DNA from: JAWODU01 sp046483125
Lineage (GTDB): Bacteria > Verrucomicrobiota > Kiritimatiellia > UBA8416 > JAWODU01
DNA length: 11,712 nucleotides
Assembly (NCBI GenBank): GCA_046483125.1
Contig: JAWODU010000010.1
Location: 1-11,712, forward strand
Direction: 5' to 3'
Part shown: positions 6,291 through 11,712 of the stretch, piece after piece
How positions within the stretch are numbered: the stretch's first letter is position 1
Layout of the letters: every line of letters begins with the position of its first letter
The notes under the pieces: generated by a model
Database searches by the model: none
What the model saw: the letters and a program-made list of their open reading frames with translations, nothing else
What the model was told of the DNA's origin: nothing
Made by a program: the position numbers and the translations under genes

Positions 6291-7123
6291 TGCCGGGACA
6301 GGTAACCTGCCAGTCCTTCCGTCCATTCGGGCATTGCATGCCCGGTCGAGGCCGTGTAAAGCGATTTGTCCAGCACGGAATACGCCGGCCTTTTTGCCTT
6401 CCGCGGGCATTTATCCGTGCTTATCGGCCGCACATCGGCGCCCGGTTTCACCTCCGCGGCTATTCGGACCGCGAAATCGTACCATGAACAGCTTCCGGAA
6501 GCGGATACGTGCACGATACCCGTTAGTTCCGTTTTCAGCAATTTCAAAATAGCCTCGGCCAGATGCCCGGTCCATGTCGGGCAGGATACCTGGTCGTCTA
6601 CCACTTCAACGGGACCCGGCCGTTCCTGCAGGGCACCGGTGATCGATCGCACGAAATTCTTCCCGCCCGTGCCGAAAAGCGACTGGGTCCTGACGACAAG
6701 ATTCGCCCCCGACACCTCCAGCACCGCCTGCTCACCCGCCAGCTTGCTTCTTCCATAGGAATTCAGAGGCGAGACGGGATCGTTCTCTGTATAGGGCCGC
6801 GGGGATGTTCCGTCGAAAACGTAATCGGTACTGATGTGGATGAGGCGGATTCCGCGCGTTTTGCACCATTCGGCGAGATTGCGGGCGCCGTCGCGGTTCA
6901 CGGACATTGCCTCGGCGGGGTTGTCCTCGGCGCCGTCAACATCCGTGTAGCCGGCGCAATTGATAAGGCAGTCGGCGGGGCGGAGCCGGCGCAAACCGCC
7001 CTTCCTGCACGTGATATCCACTTCGGGCAGGTCGTATTCCAGCACCTCCCGGCCGGAGGCCCTGGTGGCCTCGGCAAGGTCCCGGCCCAGCATGCCGCGG
7101 GCGCCTGCAATAGCTATTTTCAT
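6287..7123 (-). CDS. rfbD: dTDP-4-dehydrorhamnose reductase
   Basis: The 278-residue enzyme carries out the last step of dTDP-L-rhamnose synthesis, NAD(P)H-dependent reduction of the 4-keto group. It has the Rossmann motif GARGMLG (7-13), NCAGYTDVDGAE (55-66), STDYVFDG (98-105), the catalytic YGRSK (Tyr123, Lys127), and RPAYSVLD near the C-terminus, a family marker. The length is normal. It is the first gene of the operon. rfbA and rfbC, needed for the first and third steps, are not in the window and must be elsewhere if the pathway is complete. A GGGGGT stretch three bases before the ATG could serve as a weak ribosome binding site, though it is too close for a standard one. Confidence 0.95.
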   Translation of the reverse strand: MKIAIAGARGMLGRDLAEATRASGREVLEYDLPEVDITCRKGGLRRLRPADCLINCAGYTDVDGAEDNPAEAMSVNRDGARNLAEWCKTRGIRLIHISTDYVFDGTSPRPYTENDPVSPLNSYGRSKLAGEQAVLEVSGANLVVRTQSLFGTGGKNFVRSITGALQERPGPVEVVDDQVSCPTWTGHLAEAILKLLKTELTGIVHVSASGSCSWYDFAVRIAAEVKPGADVRPISTDKCPRKAKRPAYSVLDKSLYTASTGHAMPEWTEGLAGYLSRQ

Positions 7124-7131
7124 TTACCCCC

Positions 7132-7167
7132 GCTTTCCGGGCACCGAGTCGGGGGATGAGCCCGTCA
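7132..7167. repeat. Intergenic GC hairpin, copy 2
   Basis: GCTTTC, then a GC-rich segment, TCGGGGG, TGA and CCGTCA occur in the same order as at 1511-1551. CCCCCG (7127-7132) can pair with CGGGGG around 7150. The element lies in the presumed leader of rfbD. Similarity to copy 1 is partial and was judged by eye. Confidence 0.4.
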
Positions 7168-7179
7168 ATGCCCGCGGAA

Positions 7180-7208
7180 AATATGGCACAGCATTGCCGC
7201 GGACTCAA
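7180..7208 (-). promoter_or_regulatory. Candidate promoter of the rfbD-rfbB-Nudix operon
   Basis: On the minus strand, TTGAGT (complement of 7203-7208) and CATATT (complement of 7180-7185) lie 17 bp apart; each hexamer matches four of six consensus positions. The start would be near 7173, leaving a leader of about 50 bases that includes the GC hairpin at 7132-7167. Confidence 0.35.
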
Positions 7209-7294
7209 GCAGTGCCTGCCGGCGCGGAGCACGGGAGTGGTTCGGGTCCTCTGGGGTCCGTGTGTGCCCCTGCCCCCGCGTCACGCAACAGCCC

Positions 7295-7342
7295 GCATCG
7301 CTGGCGGCGACTGGAGGAGGATAGCGCCGCCGGACGCGATGC
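7295..7342. other. Strong stem-loop displaying GGAGGAGG in its loop
   Basis: GCATCGC (7295-7301) pairs with GCGATGC (7336-7342), and GGCGGCG (7303-7309) pairs with CGCCGCC (7325-7331), with only a 1 x 4 internal loop between the two helices. The 15-base loop (7310-7324) shows GGAGGAGG on the plus strand and CCTCCTCC on the minus strand. It occupies part of the 317-bp gap between rfbD and the TadE-like gene. Neither predicted flanking transcript covers it, so it may belong to a separate small RNA or act as DNA structure. The rest of the gap is GC-rich, with no ORF or RNA family I recognise. Confidence 0.5.
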
Positions 7343-7404
7343 AAATAGAGCAGAGCAAGAGAAACATTGTCGGTCCATCTTCCTGCATGTCCCCACGATT
7401 CGGG

Positions 7405-7434
7405 TTGCGGTTGGGCCTGCGGCGGGACTATAAT
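7405..7434 (+). promoter_or_regulatory. Promoter of the TadE-like gene, leaderless arrangement
   Basis: A perfect TATAAT (7429-7434) follows TTGCGG (7405-7410) at 18 bp. Initiation seven bases downstream of the -10 falls at 7441, the A of the start codon, predicting a leaderless mRNA. Confidence 0.5.
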
Positions 7435-7440
7435 ACGGGC

Positions 7441-8073
7441 ATGAAGACGAGCCGGAAAAGCGGGCAGTCGCTGATAGAATCATGCCTGGTGATCCTGCTG
7501 ATATGCCTGATATTTGCCGGGGTCATGCAGGTGTCCCAGATAGCCGCTGGGCGCGAGATCCTTCATCATGCCGCCGCCCGGGGCGCGCGGGCCAAGACCG
7601 TCGGCTTCAATTACTGGATGGTAAAAAAGGCCGTGCGGGTGGCCGCGATTCCCAACGCGGGACCAATGACGACGCCTGCGTTTGAGAACACGGACACGGG
7701 ACTGCGCCTGGCCCTCGAGACGCGGAGGCCCGGCGATCTGTGGGACGCGGTCCTTGGGGGCGAACTTCAACCGAGTTCGGCGCAGTATCACATCGAGGCG
7801 GCAAGAATTCCCGAGTACCTTGGAAGCCTGCATGAGTGGCGGGCGAGGCACATTCTGGATTACGAGGACTGGGACTCGGTGCACTTCTCCACGCCCCTGC
7901 TTCTCTTCGGAACTGCCGGGTTCCAACCGGAACTTGAAGTGGGTACATCACAGGACTACCCGCTATGGGTACCGGGGCACCGGGCCTTTTACGCGGCGGA
8001 TGAAGTAGGCCTTAGCGGCAGGTGTTTGATGGAAGCCCACTACCCGCTATACATTGAAGACAGGGCATGGTAG
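7441..8073 (+). CDS. TadE-like pilus assembly / pseudopilin-family protein
   Basis: The 210-residue product begins with a short basic stretch (MKTSRKSG) and a type IV-pilin-like segment, GQSLIESCLVILLICLIFAGVMQ, with a conserved Glu and a membrane helix at about 12-31. This is followed by the QIAAGREILHHAAARGAR region typical of TadE-like proteins. These minor pseudopilins are processed at the inner membrane and take part in Flp/Tad pilus assembly or secretion. The rest, about residues 60-210, is a periplasmic domain I do not recognise. The frame is open back to 7156, but the upstream codons overlap promoter elements, and start 7441 gives the standard short N-terminus. The gene is isolated: no other tad or flp gene is in the window. 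It converges on mnmG 35 bp downstream. Confidence 0.72.
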   Translation: MKTSRKSGQSLIESCLVILLICLIFAGVMQVSQIAAGREILHHAAARGARAKTVGFNYWMVKKAVRVAAIPNAGPMTTPAFENTDTGLRLALETRRPGDLWDAVLGGELQPSSAQYHIEAARIPEYLGSLHEWRARHILDYEDWDSVHFSTPLLLFGTAGFQPELEVGTSQDYPLWVPGHRAFYAADEVGLSGRCLMEAHYPLYIEDRAW

Positions 8074-8108
8074 GTCGTAAGTACCTGCCGGACAGGCTGT
8101 TACGGTGA

Positions 8109-9971
8109 TTATTGCCGGTCGGCATGTCTTCTGACAAGAACCAGAAGTACAGACACGTCTGCCGGTGTGATACCGGGGACACGTCCCGCCTGGCCGAGAG
8201 TTCGTGGGCGGACCCGGGAAAGCTTTTCAACTGCCTCTCTGCGGATGCCGGATATCTTTCGATAGTCGAAATCAGGCGGAATAACCTCGTCCTCAAGGCG
8301 CGAAAGGCGGCAGGCCATCTGTTCCTCCCTGTCAATGTAGCCGGCGTACTTAACGCGAAGGGCGACCTGTTCGATTGCCTCTCCGGAAATGCCGGGGGCG
8401 GGTTCAGGAAGATCGGCATACTCGATGCCGGGCTGTCTGAGCATATCGGCAAGGGAGCCTTTTGGAGAACGTGTTGCTTCGAGCCGGGATAGTTCGGCAA
8501 CTGTATCGCGCTCGATCTGCTCTGTCTCTCGAATGAAGGCGGAATCAGCGATTCCCAGTTCTTTCGCGTGGTTCAGGAGGCGGAAGCGCGCATTATCCTG
8601 GCGGAGAATGAGGCGTCTTTCGGCCCTGGATGTGAACATCCGGTATGGCTCGTCAGTGCCCCTGGTAACCAGATCATCTATCAGGACACCGATGTATGCC
8701 TCGTGCCTCCGAAGGACAAATTCGTCCCTCTGCTGTGCCTTGAGCGCGGCATTGACCCCGGCTACGAAGCCCTGCGCCGCGGCTTCCTCGTAGCCGGTGG
8801 TGCCGTTGATCTGGCCGGCGAGGTAGAGTCCCGGAATGTCCCGGGTTTCGAGAGTGTGAAGAAGCTGGGTCGGATCTACGAAATCATATTCAATGGCGTA
8901 GGCCCATTCAAGAATCCGGGCCTCTTCAAGACCGGGTATTGAGCGGATCATGGGTTGCTGTACATCTTCGGGAAGGCTGTTTGAGATGCCGTTGGGGTAT
9001 ACCAGGGGGGTGCCCCTGCCCTGCGGCTCGACAAAGACGTGGTGCGAGGCCTTTTCAGGAAACTTGACTATTTTGTCCTCAAGGGAGGGGCAATAACGCA
9101 CCCCGGTGCCGGTAATAGTCCCACCGTAGAGCGAACTTCTGTCGAGGTTGTCGCGGATGATGGAGTGCGTGGCGGGAGTAGTATGGGTAATAAAACAGGG
9201 TATTTGAGCGTGTCCGACAGGCCAGGGTCGAAGCGAATCGGCGGAATGTTCCACGTGGAACATTCCGTATTCCCGTCTCGCCTGCCAGGAAAACAGGGGC
9301 GGCGGCTCAATGCCATCCTGTCTTTCCATGGCCTCGTAATTCAGGCTGTCCCTGTCCAGCCTGGGCGGAGTTCCCGTTTTCAGCCTCGCAGTCCTGAGCC
9401 CCAATTCCCTGAGCGAACGGGTGAGTTTTTCGCATGCCGGTTCGCCTCTTCTCCCGCCGGATTCATTTCTTGTGCCAATGTGGATCGTGCCTCCCAGAAA
9501 GGTCCCCGGCGTTAGTATAATGCGCTCGCAGGACAATTCCCGCCCATCTGCGAGGGACAGGCCCGTAACGCGGCCGCGCCGGGTAATTATACGCTCGGCG
9601 GTACCTTCAATAATACTGAGATTCGGCTGAGTGGACAGCAACTCCTGCATTCTCGATGAATACGCGGACTTGTCACACTGGGCTCGGTTGGCTCGAACGG
9701 CCGGCCCTTTGCGGGTATTCAAAATCCGAAACTGTATACCGGAAAAGTCTGCGTTTCGGCCCTGCTCGCCGCCGAGAGCGTCGAGGTCAAAGACAAGGTG
9801 AGATTTGGCTATGCCGCCTATGGACGGGTTGCAGGACATGCGCGCGGCGGCCTCGAGAGAGGTTGTGACCAGCGCGGTGGGAACGCCAAGACGTGCGGCG
9901 GCAAGAACTGCCTCACAGCCCGCGTGGCCTGCACCGACGACTATGACTTCGTGTGATGGTTTCGTGTTCAT
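8109..9971 (-). CDS. mnmG: tRNA uridine-5-carboxymethylaminomethyl(34) synthesis enzyme MnmG (GidA)
   Basis: The 620-residue FAD enzyme works with MnmE to install the (carboxymethyl)aminomethyl group at C5 of wobble U34 in certain tRNAs. It has the FAD motif GAGHAGCEA (13-21), the family sequence RMSCNPSIGGIAK (44-56), TPGTFLGG, LKTGTPPRL (198-205), GVRYCPSLEDKI and AGQINGTTGYEEAAAQG, plus a full C-terminal domain ending in ISGIRREAVEKL...GITPADVSVL. It is unusual between FSW (228) and IPCFITHT: about 17 residues more than in E. coli MnmG, including MFHVEH (237-242), which is the translation of a parS site. The ATG overlaps the mnmE stop by ATGA, so the two genes should be co-transcribed and coupled. 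Confidence 0.97.
   Translation of the reverse strand: MNTKPSHEVIVVGAGHAGCEAVLAAARLGVPTALVTTSLEAAARMSCNPSIGGIAKSHLVFDLDALGGEQGRNADFSGIQFRILNTRKGPAVRANRAQCDKSAYSSRMQELLSTQPNLSIIEGTAERIITRRGRVTGLSLADGRELSCERIILTPGTFLGGTIHIGTRNESGGRRGEPACEKLTRSLRELGLRTARLKTGTPPRLDRDSLNYEAMERQDGIEPPPLFSWQARREYGMFHVEHSADSLRPWPVGHAQIPCFITHTTPATHSIIRDNLDRSSLYGGTITGTGVRYCPSLEDKIVKFPEKASHHVFVEPQGRGTPLVYPNGISNSLPEDVQQPMIRSIPGLEEARILEWAYAIEYDFVDPTQLLHTLETRDIPGLYLAGQINGTTGYEEAAAQGFVAGVNAALKAQQRDEFVLRRHEAYIGVLIDDLVTRGTDEPYRMFTSRAERRLILRQDNARFRLLNHAKELGIADSAFIRETEQIERDTVAELSRLEATRSPKGSLADMLRQPGIEYADLPEPAPGISGEAIEQVALRVKYAGYIDREEQMACRLSRLEDEVIPPDFDYRKISGIRREAVEKLSRVRPRTLGQAGRVPGITPADVSVLLVLVRRHADRQ
9242..9267. promoter_or_regulatory. 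parS: parS centromere-like site (ParB binding) inside mnmG
   Basis: TGTTCCACGTGGAACA (9247-9262) is a perfect inverted repeat. It matches the chromosomal parS consensus TGTTNCACGTGAAACA (B. subtilis) at all but one defined position and is the form used in Pseudomonas. The palindrome extends perfectly to 26 bp (9242-9267). It is in frame within mnmG, encoding Met-Phe-His-Val-Glu-His. ParB (Spo0J) binds such sites and spreads from them, loading SMC and segregating the origin region. parA and parB themselves are not in the window. Confidence 0.88.
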
Positions 9972-11350
9972 TTACCGATGCAGAATCTTGAAAAAATAGA
10001 ATCAAGCACATCTTCGCCGGCGTCTTTGCCCAAAAGCGTCCCCAAAGCGGAGAGAGCGGAACGCAGGGAGGTTACTGCAAGTACCTGGTTAGCCTCGTCG
10101 CCTGCGGCAAGGAGAGAGATGGCTTCGTTCAACAGGTTCTGAACGTCCTGAAGGATGCTTCGGTGCCTTTCGCTTATCGCAGCGTGTGGGTCGGAAGACT
10201 CGTGAATGCCCAGGATGTCGGAAAGTAAGTCGCGTATAGTCGGAACATCGCGCGCGGACAGCAGGGATACCGGGACTGACGGATGGCGGGGGTCCTGAGG
10301 CAGTGTTGCCTTCCGGGGAAGGTCGGCCTTATTAAGAAGCAGGAGCACGGGCGGAGTGGCGGGTCGCTTGAGAATATCGAGGTCGCGGTGCGTGAGCTCG
10401 GCTGAAGTGTCGATAACGTGAAGAATAATATCGGCTGTAAGGATGGCGCGCTCAGTTCTCTCGATTCCGCGGGCCTCCGGTTCACTGCGGCCGCGCCGGA
10501 GACCCGCTGTGTCTACAAGCGTGACGGGAACTCCGTTGAGGATAAACTGCTCTTCGACTGTATCGCGTGTGGTGCCGGGAACACTGGTAACGATGGCGCG
10601 ATCATTGCCAAGCAGACGGTTGAGAAGGGTGGATTTGCCTGCGTTGGGAGAACCGGTTATTACGGCCCGGGCGCCTTCGCGGAGAAGATGGCCCTCGTCC
10701 CAGGTTGAAAGCAGGGCCGCGGTGGAATCATGAGCGTGGCGCAGAAGTGAGGAAGCGGACGCGGCGGGGTCGGGGGGTGTATCGTAGTCGGGAAAGTCCA
10801 GCGAGGCTTCAAGCTGGGCTACGCTTGCGAGAATATTGTCATAAGTAGCTGTGACTGAGGCGCTTAGGTTGCCGGTGAGCTGTTCGAGGGCCGTGGCCGC
10901 GGCACGGGCGGACTTTGCGTATATCAGGTCGGCGACGGCCTCGGCCTGGGGCAGGTCGATCCTGCCGTTCAGGAAGGCCCGCCTTGTGAATTCACCCGGG
11001 TCGGCGTGGCGGGCACCGGCGTCGACGACGGCGCGCAGAACGCGGGCGGCGGCGGTGCGGCCGCCGTGACACTGGATTTCTACGACATCCTCACAGGTAT
11101 AGCTGTGAGGGGCTCGATAGATGAGAAGGATGACCTCGTCTATGGCGGCGGAATCGTCGCCCGCGCCGGGGGCAGTAAGTTGCCCACGGATAAAGGTGCG
11201 GGCGGGACGCTGTGAAGGGGGCGGAGGCGTTCCGCGATAAGTACGGTCGGCAATGGAAAGGGAGTCGTGGCCGGAGACGCGTACGATAGCGATTCCGCTG
11301 GCTCCGGGCGCCGTGGCGATGGCTGTGATTGTGTCGGACGAAGTGTTCAC
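9968..11350 (-). CDS. mnmE: tRNA modification GTPase MnmE (TrmE)
   Basis: The 460-residue protein is full length. The N-terminal folate-binding domain (IATAPGASGIAIVRVSG, 11-27) is followed by the helical domain with the DPGEFTRRAFLNGRIDLPQAEAV signature (117-139). The inserted G domain has GSPNAGKST (233-241), GTTRDT (259-264), DTAG (280-283) and NKAD (340-343). The protein ends in the family's catalytic CIGK (457-460). MnmE uses GTP hydrolysis and a methylene-tetrahydrofolate carbon unit to modify wobble uridine with MnmG, encoded directly downstream. The start codon is GTG at 11350, fixed by the usual distance to the first motif; no Shine-Dalgarno sequence precedes it. The repeat copy at 11511 lies about 160 bp upstream. 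Confidence 0.97.
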   Translation of the reverse strand: MNTSSDTITAIATAPGASGIAIVRVSGHDSLSIADRTYRGTPPPPSQRPARTFIRGQLTAPGAGDDSAAIDEVILLIYRAPHSYTCEDVVEIQCHGGRTAAARVLRAVVDAGARHADPGEFTRRAFLNGRIDLPQAEAVADLIYAKSARAAATALEQLTGNLSASVTATYDNILASVAQLEASLDFPDYDTPPDPAASASSLLRHAHDSTAALLSTWDEGHLLREGARAVITGSPNAGKSTLLNRLLGNDRAIVTSVPGTTRDTVEEQFILNGVPVTLVDTAGLRRGRSEPEARGIERTERAILTADIILHVIDTSAELTHRDLDILKRPATPPVLLLLNKADLPRKATLPQDPRHPSVPVSLLSARDVPTIRDLLSDILGIHESSDPHAAISERHRSILQDVQNLLNEAISLLAAGDEANQVLAVTSLRSALSALGTLLGKDAGEDVLDSIFSRFCIGK

Positions 11351-11510
11351 GGGATAGTGAAATTACGCCGGGGTTGGCGGGTCGGCAAGCAGGAAGTTTG
11401 CGGGTTGTGGTGGACAGGGGGAAGGACGGAGGGTATGTTATTGGGTCTTGCAGGATTGCGATTTGTAAAGAACGGCAGGGAGACAGCAGGTAGTGTCAGA
11501 AGTTCCATGA
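11351..11510. other. Upstream region of mnmE, no gene seen
   Basis: This stretch between the mnmE start codon and the right repeat copy holds no convincing ORF or RNA gene. On the minus strand TTGCCG (11383-11388) and TAATTT (11360-11365) are 17 bp apart, a weak promoter candidate that would start transcription within about two bases of the GTG. The mnmE promoter could also lie within the repeat. Confidence 0.3.
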
Positions 11511-11687
11511 AAACGGATGTTGGACGAGTTGGGACACTTAATCGCACACTTAACCGCCACCCTTTGTCGTATACGCTTAAACGACTCTGTTGCAACGGCT
11601 GGCACATGACGAGTAAGCAGGTCGGTTAAGGGTGTGCGTCCGCCGCGGCGGAAAGGGTGGCGGTTAAGAAAGCGATTAAGTGTATTG
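11511..11687. repeat. Palindromic interspersed repeat, right copy
   Basis: This is the second copy of the 292-468 repeat in the same orientation, with three substitutions. Its inverted ends are 11534-11565 and 11652-11683 and pair at 29 of 32 positions, one better than the left copy because A11675 restores pairing. Similarity continues with small gaps towards the window end at 11712. The sequence just before 11511 is unrelated to the intron sequence that precedes the left copy. Confidence 0.8.
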
Positions 11688-11712
11688 AAACCGGGGGAGA
11701 GAGCCAGGATGT

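Noticed and set aside
7238..7260. tRNA T-arm-like GGTTCGGGTCC
   Set aside because: The invariant A of the T-loop is absent and no acceptor, D or anticodon stems can be placed around it.
7156..7440. N-terminal extension of the TadE-like ORF
   Set aside because: The extension lacks pilin-like features and runs through the hairpin and promoter. GGAGGAGG at 7313 is 18 bases from the next ATG (7339), too far to serve it.
8074..8108. Terminator between the TadE-like gene and mnmG
   Set aside because: GTAA/TTAC and CCTG/CAGG can pair, but the stems are short and no U-run follows on either strand.
11360..11388. mnmE promoter TTGCCG-17-TAATTT
   Set aside because: The -10 matches only three of six positions; mentioned only as a weak possibility in the upstream-region entry.
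11267..11629. Plus-strand ORF opposite mnmE running into the right repeat
   Set aside because: It is a shadow of mnmE plus the repeat, with no family resemblance, and its tail is shared with the left repeat copy only because of the repeat.
1..11712. CRISPR array, rRNA, tmRNA or SRP RNA
   Set aside because: No regularly spaced short repeats and no recognisable conserved cores of these RNAs were found on either strand by eye.

Overview
The window reads as GC-rich chromosomal DNA from a bacterium, most likely of the Planctomycetes-Verrucomicrobia-Chlamydiae group (Verrucomicrobiota or Kiritimatiellota-like). The main hint is a secreted protein with a DDDGDGIPDSWE calcium-loop motif and a Trp/Tyr-rich C-terminal module of a style common in that group. 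Supporting hints are an orphan secreted FecR-domain protein, near-absence of Shine-Dalgarno sequences, and interspersed palindromic repeats. This placement is inference; no rRNA or other phylogenetic marker was analysed.

Layout, left to right. Positions 1-289 hold the 3' end of a group II intron: the C-terminus of its reverse transcriptase/maturase, then domains V and VI. The 3' splice site abuts a 177-bp palindromic repeat (292-468), and a second copy lies at 11511-11687. A minus-strand gene for a secreted repeat protein (550-1446) diverges from a plus-strand FecR-domain gene (1644-3098). The FecR gene converges, 14 bp apart, on a YihY-family membrane protein gene (3113-4522, minus). A 148-bp four-helix palindromic element (4541-4688) fills the gap upstream of yihY.

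Next is a minus-strand operon, rfbD-rfbB-Nudix hydrolase (7123 down to 4699), with each junction an ATGA overlap. RfbB and RfbD catalyse steps 2 and 4 of dTDP-L-rhamnose synthesis; rfbA and rfbC are not in the window. A 317-bp structured intergenic region separates this operon from a plus-strand TadE-like gene (7441-8073), which appears to be transcribed from a promoter starting at its own start codon.

The right part holds mnmE (11350-9968) and mnmG (9971-8109) on the minus strand, overlapping by ATGA. Their products form the complex that modifies tRNA wobble uridine. mnmG carries a perfect parS centromere site (TGTTCCACGTGGAACA) inside its reading frame, encoding a peptide insertion. This suggests the region is close to the replication origin, as mnmE/mnmG are in many bacteria.

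The most notable signals are the parS site inside mnmG, the cloverleaf-like element, the paired repeats with 32-nt inverted ends (one beside a group II intron), and promoters placed for leaderless or nearly leaderless mRNAs.
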